Below, piece after piece: positions 21,816-35,400 of a DNA stretch of 64,000 nucleotides; position 1 is the stretch's first letter, and the number at the start of each line of letters is the position of its first letter. This DNA is from Epiperipatus broadwayi. Its lineage: Eukaryota; Onychophora; Udeonychophora; Euonychophora; Peripatidae. The stretch covers positions 559,452 to 623,451 of the forward strand of contig JAQFVV010006621.1 in assembly GCA_028023455.1 (NCBI GenBank). Direction: 5' to 3'. Below the pieces are notes generated by a model. That model had not been told where the DNA came from and did not search any database. It was given only the letters and a program-made list of their open reading frames with translations. Both the position numbers and the translations under genes were made by a program.

Positions 21816-23055
21816 AAACAAAGCTTAATTTTAATATTATAGCATTAAAACGGGGTCATGAAGCAAAAGAAGTAATAATACGACGAAGTTTGCGGTGCTG
21901 ACATAATAGCCTAAAAATAACTACGAGGAAAAAGGTCGTGCTTCTGGATGAAAAACGACATCTCACACCCCCTTCTTGGGTGGTGCTTAGAGAAAAACGG
22001 ATAGGCATGGCGTGGCCCAGACTTTTGCTGGTATAACCAATGCGAGAGGCCTTTTATATACGAAGTGAGTAGATGGGCATAGCATGTGCCAAACTTGTGG
22101 GTCACAGCTAGATGCATTTTATATGAAGAAAGTGGTTCCAGATAGCTCAACTATCTATGGAACGAGATATAAGAAATCTATGAGTTCGAACTTGTCGCAA
22201 CTCCCAGATTAGAAGCACGTAAACACAAAGACCGGCTAAATGTCAGAAACGCAATAATGAATGGATGTCATTAAAAACATTGAATAAATTTACAGCTTCA
22301 AAATAAATGACCCTTATTTGAAATACTATAACACGCAATGCATTTATAATATATATATAGGGAGAATATTTCACATACGTTAGGATTCTAATTAATAATA
22401 GAAACATTAAGATTTCCCCCTTCCTTTCCTACCATTTAAAACAAATCAATCCCACCTTCGTTGGTTTTATAATAACGGAAAATATTAAAGCATATATTTT
22501 AAGAGTATGAAAACTAAAAGAAATAGCAGTTATACATAGAAAAACAATTAATAAGTCACTCTTTCAGAAGTGAATAAATAATATTTTATATGATATCAAA
22601 GCGTTAATTAGCCAAAGTTCTGGATTTTCACCGGGTTAAACAAATCAATTTTTATATTAAAAAAAATGAACCTACAATGTTGATTCATAAAACAATCTGG
22701 CGAACGTATTAATTTATAATGCATTACATATATTTTAAGGGGATGTTAATAACCTTTGTATGAATAAAAAAAAATGACAGAAAAGATTTTTATAAATTAA
22801 AAATCGCCAGTTTGCTTAGATTGGCAAATTAATAAATAAAATCAAAAAAACATATATATATAATCAAGTCATAAATATCTATAAATAAATGACCGCACCG
22901 AAATTAAGAAAAAGAAAGTTAAAAAGCATATGAGAATAGGATTAAATATAAAGAAATCATTTGAGAGCAAAATTAGATTCACAGACATATATATATAAAA
23001 AAAATAAAAAATACATGGGAAGAGATCTTGATAGATTATTCGAGATTATAATAAT

Positions 23056-23761
23056 ACCTATTGGAAATGTTTCACGGCTTGATAGAGGCAGTTACAGTCA
23101 GAGTATTAGCAGGTTTTCTGGACACAGATAGGCTCCACTAGATGTTGACAGCAGTGGATGGCCTTGATGAGCTGGTGAGACAAAGCTCCGGGAAGCACGG
23201 TCGATCTTTTAGCCAGCCATTCTTTTAGGTACGATGTCTTGTATATAGATTAATCACTCTTCAGTAAAAACTCCTCTCTCTTATCAAACTTTTCACTATT
23301 TATATGTTCTGATCTTTATCTATCGGATTGAATCTACACTGGCCTCCACCAATTGTAATTTATTTAAGCAGTTCTGTGAGGTTGGTGCCTGCTTGGAGGG
23401 AAAATCTATAACTCTGCCTGAACATGCCCCAAGGGTTGATTTGCTAATTAAAAAAAAACAACAACAAGCATATTAAGTTTATCAGTCATTGTACTAACAA
23501 AATCTATTTAATTAAAGTTTAGGTTAGAAAAATTTTAGGAATTATGTACAATGACTTTCACATTTAGTATTTGACTAAAACTTAAATAGAAACTTTCAAA
23601 ATACAATTGATCCCCTAATGTACATATAAATACCAACTTAATAAAATAAACATAATATAGCTCTACAAATATTATAAAATAAATAATTATTATAAAAGGT
23701 TAGTTTTAATCACAAAATAAGAATAAAATATACAAGATTATAATATTAAAATATACTTCCA
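23056..23761. other. Less AT-rich stretch (23080-23440) then AT-rich filler, no gene seen
   Basis: About 23080-23440 has more balanced composition (cacggtcgatc, cctgcttggaggg) but no open frame or domain. It could be part of an unrecognised transposon or a decayed exon. The remainder is AT-rich filler. Confidence 0.4.
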
Positions 23762-23885
23762 CCTATTATGAGATGGGTGTCAGTTAATATGGTTGGGTTT
23801 AAACCCAGACAAGTGCTGATGACATTGGCACTAGGTGAAGCAGAAATATGTACTATATTTCCAGCTTCAGTATTCAATTTAAATC
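23762..23885 (+). mobile_element. Possible decayed SINE with B box-like and hammerhead-like strings
   Basis: GGGTTTAAACCC (about 23797-23808) resembles a pol III B box and is followed by CTGATGA (23817-23823), then about 20 bases and GAAA (23844-23847). The core words fit a hammerhead, but the only stem II available is three pairs (CAC/GTG). Single copy in the window, so this is tentative. Confidence 0.25.
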
Positions 23886-26216
23886 CTCAGATTTTCCATC
23901 ATAAATAATAATGTTTTCTATCATCTCATAAAAATAAAAATATATAATAGGAATAAATTTCTTAATGCAAATAATTATTATTAAACAAGACCATGAAACA
24001 TTTTGTTTACCTAAGTCAAATTTTTTGATCATATTAATTAATACAATATAATAAATTATTTTTGACATATAACACTTTTTTTTACATTTCTGGCAATACA
24101 AACCAATTATTAACTTGCTTCTTGATTTTCTATAACCACATTTGTAGCAATCACTTATCTATGACAAAAAATAATCTCTTCCAAATAATTACTTTTGCTG
24201 AAGTAAATAACAATATTTTAGAATAACTACTTATATTTTTTTATTTTTATATATTGGACAATAAATGTATCTTTTATATTATGTGATGCAATATTATGTA
24301 TTAATGTATTCTAAAAAATATTAGTAATTCTTATACTAATATATTACACCATATTTTATATTTTTTCTGATTGTTTTATCAAAATCTACTCATTCTGTTA
24401 TTTAAAAAGATGTTTTAAGTTTATTTATTTGAATGTATTTATTTCATTAGGTAAAATGTATATATTTTGAAAAGTGATGATATAAATATTTGTATCAATT
24501 TTTTCTGGAAAAATTAAAACTATCATTATCACTATATAAAGGAGTGCATTACTTTGATTAAATAAGGTTGCTGATATAATTTTCACATCTGCATGCTACT
24601 TTTAATTTATCATAAATGAATCTAAATTAATCATAGTAATAAAATGACTATAAAAGCTTTATTATTCATGCATCAATCATTTTATGTTTTCTTATAAGAG
24701 AAAGCCTTGATAAAATACTTATACTGCAATATATTATTGCACAATCTATATATTTAATAATTCTCAAAATAGAAAATACCATTTTAAATCTCACATAAAA
24801 ACTGACAGCACCCAGAATTCTTTTCATCAATAGATTATCACTTAAAACCACTTGAAACCTGCTCCATTAAATTCACGTGTCTGGTAAATGTTTTATATGA
24901 TATTTTAAAATTCATCAATCTGGTGAGAGTCTTTTATTGAAAACTTGAAGAATCCATACCAATGTTATATCTTGATTACTACTCATTTCTTTTTCCTGTT
25001 TTTTTTTTTTCAACATTTTATTATTTATATAGTCTTATAGATTTTGTAAAGCAATGAGAAAGAAGTGTTATAAATAATCATTTGGAACTCTAACCGATTC
25101 TGAGATGAGATTTCATTATTTAAATGATTGTATGCCTAAGAAACTATAAACCCGATAACCCCTTGAACTTATAAATGTAAAAAAGCTTTTTTAAATGATT
25201 TGAATTCTAAATAGAGCTTGTTTAAATATTTGTTCTTGCAAGATTTTACTTTTGAGTTTAAAAGAACTTAGGATGTTAATAAAACTAAGAATAATATAAA
25301 AAGTAGGATCATAATAAAGATGATTTCATTTTTTAAAAAATTATAGTAGAGATAAAGAATGAATAAACTTTTTTGGAACATAAACTTTTCAAATTCTGAA
25401 TGTAGCTAGTCAAGCAATTGTAATTAGTGAGCTGTTTAATGTTGGTATAACTATTCTTAATAAAACTGTTTTTATATAATGACAATCTGTACACCTTACT
25501 GGAAAAACTTTGTAGCAAATATATACAATCTGATATGTTGACTGTTCTGCTGTCTTCTTCAGAACTGTAATATATTAATAAATAAAATACAACAAACACA
25601 TAGATAATAATATAATTAATAGAATAAAGAAAAAAAGTAGCCCAAATTATAAAACAACTAATAAAATAATAAAATGAATTACATATAATAAAATGAAATG
25701 AAATAAAAACTAAATAAAATACATAGCGTTAAATTCAAAATTAAAACATGTGTGTGTTGTACATGTATTTTTTTTATGTATTTATCTTCATAAATAATCA
25801 TTATTTTAATATATTATATTTCCTTTTTTTTTAATATCCTCGAATTATTATTTTTCATTATATATTATATCAATTATAAGTCTATGATCTTATAATCTCT
25901 AAATTAATAAAATATTTGTTTTTATCTTTATATATTATTTTGTTCAACATTGATCCTTTCACTAAAATTTTTTTTTTTTTTTTAAAAATCATATATAATA
26001 TTCACTATTTTTTATTACATTTTCTGTTATTAATAATTGTTTTTTTTTATATTTAGCTTTTTATTAAAATAATTTAATAATTATAATGATTTAATATATA
26101 TGTAATATTGTGGCAGGAAACTAGTTTTAATCTGGCTGAGTATGTATCAATTCTATAGTGCATGTGTGAAGACAAGCTTTCTTCTACAATATTACTATAC
26201 ATAATATATATTAAAG
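23886..26216. other. AT-rich sequence, no gene seen
   Basis: No coding frame beyond chance, no RNA gene and no repeated unit seen. Homopolymer A/T runs are frequent. Confidence 0.5.
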
Positions 26217-27040
26217 AGTAGTAATTAATTTATTGAGCACACAGAAAGCATATGTAAATACTTTAAACAGGCTTTAAACTGTATTCCACGCACTTTAAAA
26301 TTCATAATAATCAAGCATATTTGCCGATAGAGGATACCTTCCAAACCACAACACAAGATAGTGACTTTTATAAAGATAAGAGTGGCTATCTTATCTTTAA
26401 CCTAAATGTCCACTTATATAGGTGAATCTGAAGCATCTTGATTTGGAAGCATGAAGTAGTTGTTTTCTCCATTGTTTAAGTCCACTATTGCCTTTACAAA
26501 TTAACTTATGCAAAATCTTGCATTTTAGAGCAAGTTAATGCTATGATCTTAATGTTGGAAATTCTATAAACTATTGAAAAGTAGTAATTAATTTATTGAG
26601 TGCACAGAAAGCATATGTAAAATATGCTTGGTTATTACAAATTTTATATGTTAAAGCTTGTTTAAAGTATTTATATATGCTTTCTGTGTGCTCAATAAAT
26701 TAATTACTACTCTTCAATAGTTTATAGAATTTCCAACATTAAGATTGTAATATTAACTCGCTGTAAATCGCAAGATTTTATGTATGTAAATTTGTAAAGG
26801 AAATAGTGGACTTGAACAGTGGAGAAAACAACTACTTCATGCTTCCAAATCAAGATGCTTCAGATTCGCCTATATAAGTGGACATTTAGGTTAAAGATAA
26901 GATGGCTGCTTTTATCTTTATAAAAGTGGCTATCTTGTGTTGTGGTTTAGAAGGTTCCCTCTTTCAGCAAAATATGCTTGATTATTACAAATTTTAAAGC
27001 ATATTGAATACAGGTTAAAAACCTGTTTAAAGTATTTATA
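26217..27040. repeat. Inverted junction of a ~365-bp repeat
   Basis: A 40-base motif (gtagtaattaatttattgag, then cacagaaagcatat) occurs on the plus strand at 26219 and 26583, about 364 bp apart, and on the minus strand at about 26675-26711. The body between the first two (26257-26580) recurs inverted at about 26712-27037 with high identity. The layout is one full unit plus the start of a second on the plus strand, joined near 26621 to the same repeat on the minus strand. Each unit contains a strong hairpin (AAAGATAAGA/TCTTATCTTT, 26372-26398). No protein frame, hammerhead core or terminal transposon signature was found. Confidence 0.8.
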
Positions 27041-27119
27041 ATGTATACTAAAAACTTTTCTAATTTACCCACTACTAACTAATCGACTTTTTTATAAACA
27101 TCTAAAACAACATTGTTGT

Positions 27120-27126
<7 letters not shown>

Positions 27127-27164
<38 letters not shown>

Positions 27165-27226
27165 ATTTATCTTTTTGTTATATATATATATATATATATA
27201 TATAGAACAAAAAGATAAATTTATAA
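27127..27226. repeat. Perfect 21-bp-arm hairpin around an (AT)n core
   Basis: Arms at 27159-27179 and 27206-27226 are exact complements (starting TTATAAATTTATC) with a ~26-base AT core. A further (AT)n tract precedes the left arm (27127-27158). Likely to form a cruciform and to vary in length. Confidence 0.9.
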
Positions 27227-27841
27227 TAACATCAATAATGGAAATTTAAATAAGAAATAGTATATATTATATATGACTTAAAAAAAGAATATATTTTATT
27301 AAATGGATCAATGTTTACAATTGATATAATGTATAATCAATAGGAATAACTAGATATTTAAAAAATAATTAAAGAAATATATTAAATTAATTGTTATTGG
27401 TGAACATATATTCATTCAAAAATATACATGTACAACATATTATAATGGTCGGGGAGAAGTGGAAGTTGAAGTCTTACCATATCTGCTGTACAGGGTGCCA
27501 CCAAGCATTTGGAACCTGGAAAATTTATATAGTAGGTAGATACATAAGTTAAGATTCAAAATTTATATATATATTTTATTCTGACCATCAGCCCTAGTTA
27601 CTAGTTCATGGAGATGCAGAGATTTAATATAAAACTTGCTTAAAAGAAATATATTAATATTTAAAAACAAAATGAAATAAGCCACTCCCAGTAATTAAAC
27701 ATGAACATTTATTAATGCACATATAAATAAAATTGAGGAATAAAATTTATTATTTTAGATTGGCTATTAATTTTTAAATTTAAATTTTTATTTTAAACGA
27801 TTCGCATAGATGAATTTAATATTTTATTTTGAGTGTCGAGT
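27227..27841. other. AT-rich sequence, no gene seen
   Basis: No gene recognised. A somewhat GC-richer patch at 27446-27530 has no domain or repeat partner. Confidence 0.5.
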
Positions 27842-28036
27842 ATGAATAAACTACATAGATTGCATTTGAAAAGAAAATATTCTATCCCTTATTTAACCTT
27901 AGGCCAAAAGTTTGCAGTCAAACCAACATCAATCCATCTGATATATCGATGTATTCAATGCAGCATGAATATGACAGCAAAAATACCATACTGTCAGGAA
28001 TGTACATCTAAACAGCATGGTTATAGAAGACATTGA
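27842..28036 (+). other. Short open frame with a CxxC...CxxC pattern, hypothetical
   Basis: A 64-codon frame from ATG at 27842. Its C-terminal half contains YRCIQC and, after nine residues, PYCQEC, a spacing seen in small zinc-binding ribbons, followed by a basic end (HGYRRH). There is no supporting promoter, splice or homology evidence, and a frame of this length occurs by chance, so I do not claim a gene. A decayed exon or transposon piece is an alternative. Confidence 0.2.
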
Positions 28037-29246
28037 CTCTCATCCAGTACAGGAATACTACATCTCTCTGGTGAGAAGAACAATAAAAAACTCCATAGGA
28101 AGGGACTGCATTTTCCATCTTACTATCCCATTCCATAGGCTAAAAGGGGTGACCCAATGATCAGGGAATATTGTCTGCTTTCAATGGTCAGTGAGATATG
28201 GGGTTTATTTTGCCCAAGTGCAGCATATAATAGGATCCTGCACATAGTGAATCTCATGCTACATTTACTAATTAAACCAATATATCCAACTGACTAACCC
28301 AATTTAACTACGAAACAAATAACCCAAGATTAACCCTCCCTTAATTAATTAATATAACTTTACAAATCTATGCAACCATTCATGCCCAACTTAAATTTAA
28401 CATTTATATAATTTATTCAATAAATATTAATAAAAAATGGAAATGATTAACTTAGCAAGCTCAGATTTATAAAAATTAAACATTAATAATTGATTTGAAA
28501 AGTCAGATTAAAGTTCATTTTAAAAAAAATACATTTAGCTTGTCAAATCTTGAAAGATCTTAATTTTTTTTTTTTAAAGTTTTCAGTTTATATCTTACAA
28601 TAAAAAGCTCCCGGTACCTGCTGCCAATTTCCACAAAATCTTTATTTGAAGACAGGTCTATCTGAAGGTGGCCTTAGCTGGTTCAATCCTGGTATTATTT
28701 TATTGCAGAACCCTGATGATTTGGGGTCTGCAATAGTACCATTCATAATTCAACAGTCATTTCCTTTGAAATAAAAGAGAGGGTGACAAGTGTGTCTTAT
28801 CACCCTTCTCAAAAAAAATCAAGCTGGAACTGTCCTTAATTTCAATATTTTTCTTTTTATACACATCATCCGGATTCACTGAATAATCAATCATTTTCAT
28901 TAGGGTACAAGCATTGGTTTCTGCTTCTATTGGACATTCTACTTCAGCACTAAAAACAATATTTAATTTTTATCTATATCTTTCATCTGACTTTTAATTA
29001 TATAAGATCCCCAAGGGCTAGTTTGCTTTTCAATAATAAATAACATAATCATTTTCATTTTGAGATTTCAGGAATTAATTAATACCTGTTTCTATTTTTA
29101 CTTACATTACTTTTTACTAAAATATTTTATACTTAGATCTTTTATCTTTTTTTATAAAAAAAAAGTATGTTCAAATACTTTTATATATATATAATACTTT
29201 TAAAGTTTTGCATCTGTGTGAATATATATATGTTTAACAACTCTTT
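28037..29246. other. Mixed-composition then AT-rich sequence, no gene seen; hairpin at 28780-28806
   Basis: 28037-28260 and 28600-28810 are less AT-rich than average but have no usable open frame. A small hairpin (AGGGTGAcAAG / CTTaTCACCCT, loop TGTGT) lies at 28780-28806. A B box-like GGTTCAATCC (about 28680) and a CTGATGA without a following GAAA (about 28712) are isolated. Confidence 0.45.
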
Positions 29247-29424
29247 AATTTTTTAGCTTTTAGTTTTTATTTACGAACTTAAGTTTTTATTTTAATCTTA
29301 AATTAATGTAATGGCATATTAAATACTATTACAATATATTGTAATGGTATATGTTGTTACATTAATTTAAAATTAGAATTAATTTTTTTTTTTATTATCG
29401 TAAGTAAAAACTAAAAGCTAAAAT
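29247..29424. mobile_element. ~180-bp foldback or MITE-like element bordering the satellite
   Basis: The two ends are inverted repeats of each other (TAGCTTTTAGTTTTTATTTACGA at the left with the matching complement at the right), with further paired blocks inward (TTAAATTAATGTAA with its complement) and a palindromic centre (ATTACAATATATTGTAAT). The right end joins the first satellite unit within a few bases. No coding capacity. A target duplication cannot be assessed because one flank is satellite. Confidence 0.7.
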
Positions 29425-32400
29425 TAATGAATTTGAATACTTTAACATTGCAGTTCAGTATTATTTAGCTAATTCTACCTAAATATGACAAAATCAGCGA
29501 AAAAATTCATTCAAAATATAGTATTGTACACCAGCATGTTCCAATCGCGTTTTAAGCTTGGAAATACAGCTAGGATACAAATTTTTAAAAATTGATGAAT
29601 TTGAATACTTTAACATTGCAGTTCAGTATTATTTAGCTAATTCTACCTAAATATGACAAAATCAGCGAAAAAATTCATTCAAAATATAGTATTGTATACC
29701 AGCATGTCCATTTCGCGTTTTAAGCTTGGAAATACAGCTAGGATACAAATTTTTAAAAATTGATGAATTTGAATACTTTAACATTGCAGTTCAGTATTAT
29801 TTAGCTAATTCTACCTAAATATGACAAAATCAGCGAAAAAATTCATTCAAAATATAGTATTGTACACCAGCATGTTCATTTCGCGTTTTAAGCTTGGAAA
29901 TACAGCTAGGATACAAATTTTTAAAAATTGATGAATTTGAATACTTTAACATTGCAGTTCAGTATTATTTAGCTAATTCTACCTAAATATGACAAAATCA
30001 GCGAAAAAATTCATTCAAAATATAGTATTGTACACCAGCATGTTCATTTCGCGTTTTAAGCTTGGAAATACAGCTAGGATACAAATTTTTAAAAATTGAT
30101 GAATTTGAATACTTTAACATTGCAGTTCAGTATTATTTAGCTAATTCTACCTAAATATGACAAAATCAGCGAAAAAATTCATTCAAAATATAGTATTGTA
30201 CACCAGCATGTTCATTTCGCGTTTTAAGCTTGGAAATACAGCTAGGATACAAATTTTTAAAAATTGATGAATTTGAATACTTTAACATTGCAGTTCAGTA
30301 TTATTTAGCTAATTCTACCTAAATATGACAAAATCAGCGAAAAAATTCATTCAAAATATAGTATTGTATACCAGCATGTCCATTTCGCGTTTTAAGCTTG
30401 GAAATACAGCTAGGATACAAATTTTTAAAAATTGATGAATTTGAATACTTTAACATTGCAGTTCAGTATTATTTAGCTAATTCTACCTAAATATGACAAA
30501 ATCAGCGAAAAAATTCATTCAAAATATAGTATTGTACACCAGCATGTTCCAATCGCGTTTTAAGCTTGGAAATACAGCTAGGATACAAATTTTTAAAAAT
30601 TGATGAATTTGAATACTTTAACATTGCAGTTCAGTATTATTTAGCTAATTCTACCTAAATATGACAAAATCAGCGAAAAAATTCATTCAAAATATAGTAT
30701 TGTATACCAGCATGTCCATTTCGCGTTTTAAGCTTGGAAATACAGCTAGGATACAAATTTTTAAAAATTGATGAATTTGAATACTTTAACATTGCAGTTC
30801 AGTATTATTTAGCTAATTCTACCTAAATATGACAAAATCAGCGAAAAAATTCATTCAAAATATAGTATTGTACACCAGCATGTTCCAATCGCGTTTTAAG
30901 CTTGGAAATACAGCTAGGATACAAATTTTTAAAAATTGATGAATTTGAATACTTTAACATTGCAGTTCAGTATTATTTAGCTAATTCTACCTAAATATGA
31001 CAAAATCAGCGAAAAAATTCATTCAAAATATACTATTGTATACCAGCATGTCCATTTCGCGTTTTAAGCTTGGAAATACAGCTAGGATACAAATTTTTAA
31101 AAATTGATGAATTTGAATACTTTAACATTGCAGTTCAGTATTATTTAGCTAATTCTACCTAAATATGACAAAATCAGCGAAAAAATTCATTCAAAATATA
31201 GTATTGTATACCAGCATGTCCATTTCGCGTTTTAAGCTTGGAAATACAGCTAGGATACAAATTTTTAAAAATTGATGAATTTGAATACTTTAACATTGCA
31301 GTTCAGTATTATTTAGCTAATTCTACCTAAATATGACAAAATCAGCGAAAAAATTCATTCAAAATATAGTATTGTACACCAGCATGTTCCAATCGCGTTT
31401 TAAGCTTGGAAATACAGCTAGGATACAAATTTTTAAAAATTGATGAATTTGAATACTTTACCATTGCAGTTCAGTATTATTTAGCTAATTCTACCTAAAT
31501 ATGACAAAATCAGCGAAAAAATTCATTCAAAATATAGTATTGTACACCAGCATGTTCATTTCGCGTTTTAAGCTTGGAAATACAGCTAGGATACAAATTT
31601 TTAAAAATTGATGAATTTGAATACTTTAACATTGCAGTTCAGTATTATTTAGCTAATTCTACCTAAATATGACAAAATCAGCGAAAAAATTCATTCAAAA
31701 TATAGTATTGTACACCAGCATGTTCATTTCGCGTTTTAAGCTTGGAAATACAGCTAGGATACAAATTTTTAAAAATTGATGAATTTCAAATACTTTAACA
31801 TTGCAGTTCAGTATTATTTAGCTAATTCTACCTAAATATGACAAAATCAGCGAAAAAATTCATTCAAAATATAGTATTGTATACCAGCATGTCCATTTCA
31901 CGTTTTAAGCTTGGAAATACAGCTAGGATACAAATTTTTAAAAATTGATGAATTTGAATACTTTAACATTGCAGTTCAGTATTATTTAGCTAATTCTACC
32001 TAAATATGACAAAATCAGCGAAAAAATTCATTCAAAATATAGTATTGTACACCAGCATGTTCATTTCGCGTTTTAAGCTTGGAAATACAGCTAGGATACA
32101 AATTTTTAAAAATTGATGAATTTGAATACTTTAACATTGCAGTTCAGTATTATTTAGCTAATTCTACCTAAATATGACAAAATCAGCGAAAAAATTCATT
32201 CAAAATATAGTATTGTACACCAGCATGTTCCAATCGCGTTTTAAGCTTGGAAATACAGCTAGGATACAAATTTTTAAAAATTGATGAATTTGAATACTTT
32301 AACATTGCAGTTCAGTATTATTTAGCTAATTCTACCTAAATATGACAAAATCAGTGAAAAAATTTATTCCAAATATACTATTGTATACCAGCATGTCCAT

Positions 32401-35400
32401 TTCACGTTTCAAGCTTGGAAATACGGCTAGGTAACAAATTTTTAAAAATTGATGAATTTGAATACTTTAACATTGCAGTTCAGTATTATTTAGCTAATTC
32501 TACCTAAATATGACAAAATCAGCGAAAAAATTCATTCAAAATATAGTATTGTACACCAGCATGTTCATTTCGCGTTTTAAGCTTGGAAATACAGCTAGGA
32601 TACAAATTTTTAAAAATTGATGAATTTGAATACTTTAACATTGCAGTTCAGTATTATTTAGCTAATTCTACCTAAATATGACAAAATCAGCGAAAAAATT
32701 CATTCAAAATATAGTATTGTATACCAGCATGTCCATTTCGCGTTTTAAGCTTGGAAATACAGCTAGGATACAAATTTTTAAAAATTGATGAATTTGAATA
32801 CTTTAACATTGCAGTTCAGTATTATTTAGCTAATTCTACCTAAATATGACAAAATCAGCGAAAAAATTCATTCAAAATATAGTATTGTACACCAGCATGT
32901 TCATTTCGCGTTTTAAGCTTGGAAATACAGCTAGGATACAAATTTTTAAAAATTGATGAATTTGAATACTTTAACATTGCAGTTCAGTATTATTTAGCTA
33001 ATTCTACCTAAATATGACAAAATCAGCGAAAAAATTAATTCCAAATATACTATTGTATACCAGCATGTCCATTTCGCGTTTCAAGCTTGGAAATAAAGCT
33101 AGGATACAAATTTTTAAAAATTGATGAATTTGAATACTTTAACATTGCAGTTCAGTATTATTTAGCTAATTCTACCTAAATATGACAAAATCAGCGAAAA
33201 AATTCATTCAAAATATAGTATTGTACACCAGCATGTTCCATTTCGCGTTTTAAGCTTGGAAATACAGCTAGGATACAAATTTTTAAAAATTGATGAATTT
33301 GAATACTTTAACATTGCAGTTCAGTATTATTTAGCTAATTCTACCTAAATATGACAAAATCAGCGAAAAAATTCATTCAAAATATAGTATTGTACACCAG
33401 CATGTTCCTTTCGCGTTTTAAGCTTGGAAATACAGCTAGGATACAAATTTTTAAAAATTGATGAATTTGAATACTTTAACATTGCAGTTCAGTATTATTT
33501 AGCTAATTCTACCTAAATATGACAAAATCAGCGAAAAAATTCATTCAAAATATAGTATTGTACACCAGCATGTTCATTTCGCGTTTTAAGCTTGGAAATA
33601 CAGCTAGGATACAAATTTTTAAAAATTGATGAATTTGAATACTTTAACATTGCAGTTCAGTATTATTTAGCTAATTCTACCTAAATATGACAAAATCAGC
33701 GAAAAAATTCATTCAAAATATAGTATTGTACACCAGCATGTCAATTTCGCATTTTAAGCTTGGAAATACAGCTAGGATACAAATTTTTAAAAATTGATGA
33801 ATTTGAATACTTTAACATTGCAGTTCAGTATTATTTAGCTAATTCTACCTAAATATGACAAAATCAGCGAAAAAATTCATTCAAAATATAGTATTGTACA
33901 CCAGCATGTTCCAATCGCGTTTTAAGCTTGGAAATACAGCTAGGATACAAATTTTTAAAAATTGATGAATTTGAATACTTTAACATTGCAGTTCAGTATT
34001 ATTTAGCTAATTCTACCTAAATATGACAAAATCAGCGAAAAAATTCATTCAAAATATAGTATTGTATACCAGCATGTCCATTTCGCGTTTTAAGCTTGGA
34101 AATACAGCTAGGATACAAATTTTTAAAAATTGATGAATTTGAATACTTTAACATTGCAGTTCAGTATTATTTAGCTAATTCTACCTAAATATGACAAAAT
34201 CAGCGAAAAAATTCATTCAAAATATAGTATTGTACACCAGCATGTTCATTTCGCGTTTTAAGCTTGGAAATACAGCTAGGATACAAATTTTTAAAAATTG
34301 ATGAATTTGAATACTTTAACATTGCAGTTCAGTATTATTTAGCTAATTCTACCTAAATATGACAAAATCAGTGAAAAAATTCATTCAAAATATACTATTG
34401 TATACCAGCATGTCCATTTCGCGTTTTAAGCTTGGAAATACAGCTAGGATACAAATTTTTAAAAATTGATGAATTTGAATACTTTAACATTGCAGTTCAG
34501 TATTATTTAGCTAATTCTACCTAAATATGACAAAATCAGCGAAAAAATTCATTCAAAATATAGTATTGTACACCAGCATGTTCCAATCGCGTTTTAAGCT
34601 TGGAAATACAGCTAGGATACAAATTTTTAAAAATTGATGAATTTGAATACTTTAACATTGCAGTTCAGTATTATTTAGCTAATTCTACCTAAATATGACA
34701 AAATCAGCGAAAAAATTCATTCAAAATATAGTATTGTACACCAGCATGTTCATTTCGCTTTTTAAGCTTGGAAATACAGCTAGGATACAAATTTTTAAAA
34801 ATTGATGAATTTGAATACTTTACCATTGCAGTTCAGTATTATTTAGCTAATTCTACCTAAATATGACAAAATCAGCGAAAAAATTCATTCAAAATATAGT
34901 ATTGTACACCAGCATGTTCATTTCGCGTTTTAAGCTTGGAAATACAGCTAGGATACAAATTTTTAAAAATTGATGAATTTGAATACTTTAACATTGCAGT
35001 TCAGTATTATTTAGCTAATTCTACCTAAATATGACAAAATCAGCGAAAAAATTCATTCAAAATATAGTATTGTACACCAGCATGTTCATTTCGCGTTTTA
35101 AGCTTGGAAATACAGCTAGGATACAAATTTTTAAAAATTGATGAATTTGAATACTTTAACATTGCAGTTCAGTATTATTTAGCTAATTCTACCTAAATAT
35201 GACAAAATCAGTGAAAAAATTTATTCCAAATATACTATTGTATACCAGCATGTCCATTTCACGTTTTAAGCTTGGAAATACAGCTAGGATACAAATTTTT
35301 AAAAATTGATGAATTTAAATACTTTAACATTGCAGTTCAGTATTATTTAGCTAATTCTACCTAAATATGACAAAATCAGCGAAAAAATTCATTCAAAATA

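Larger units (their letters stand above)
20935..23055 (+). repeat. Long diverged interspersed repeat, copy 2 (partner at 1700-3180)
   Basis: Collinear with the 1.70-3.18 kb copy and better preserved at CpG sites (for example gtcgtgcttctgg here against gttgtgcttctgg there). It contains about 700 bp (roughly 21110-21815) absent from copy 1. Homology resumes at 'ttttaatattatagcattaaaa' (21830) and fades near 'atcttgataga' (about 23026-23055). No RT, transposase or other domain could be read in any frame. Confidence 0.7.

Noticed and set aside
28660-28730. SINE with hammerhead near a B box-like string
   Set aside because: CTGATGA is present but no GAAA follows at a suitable distance, and the A box would overlap the B box.
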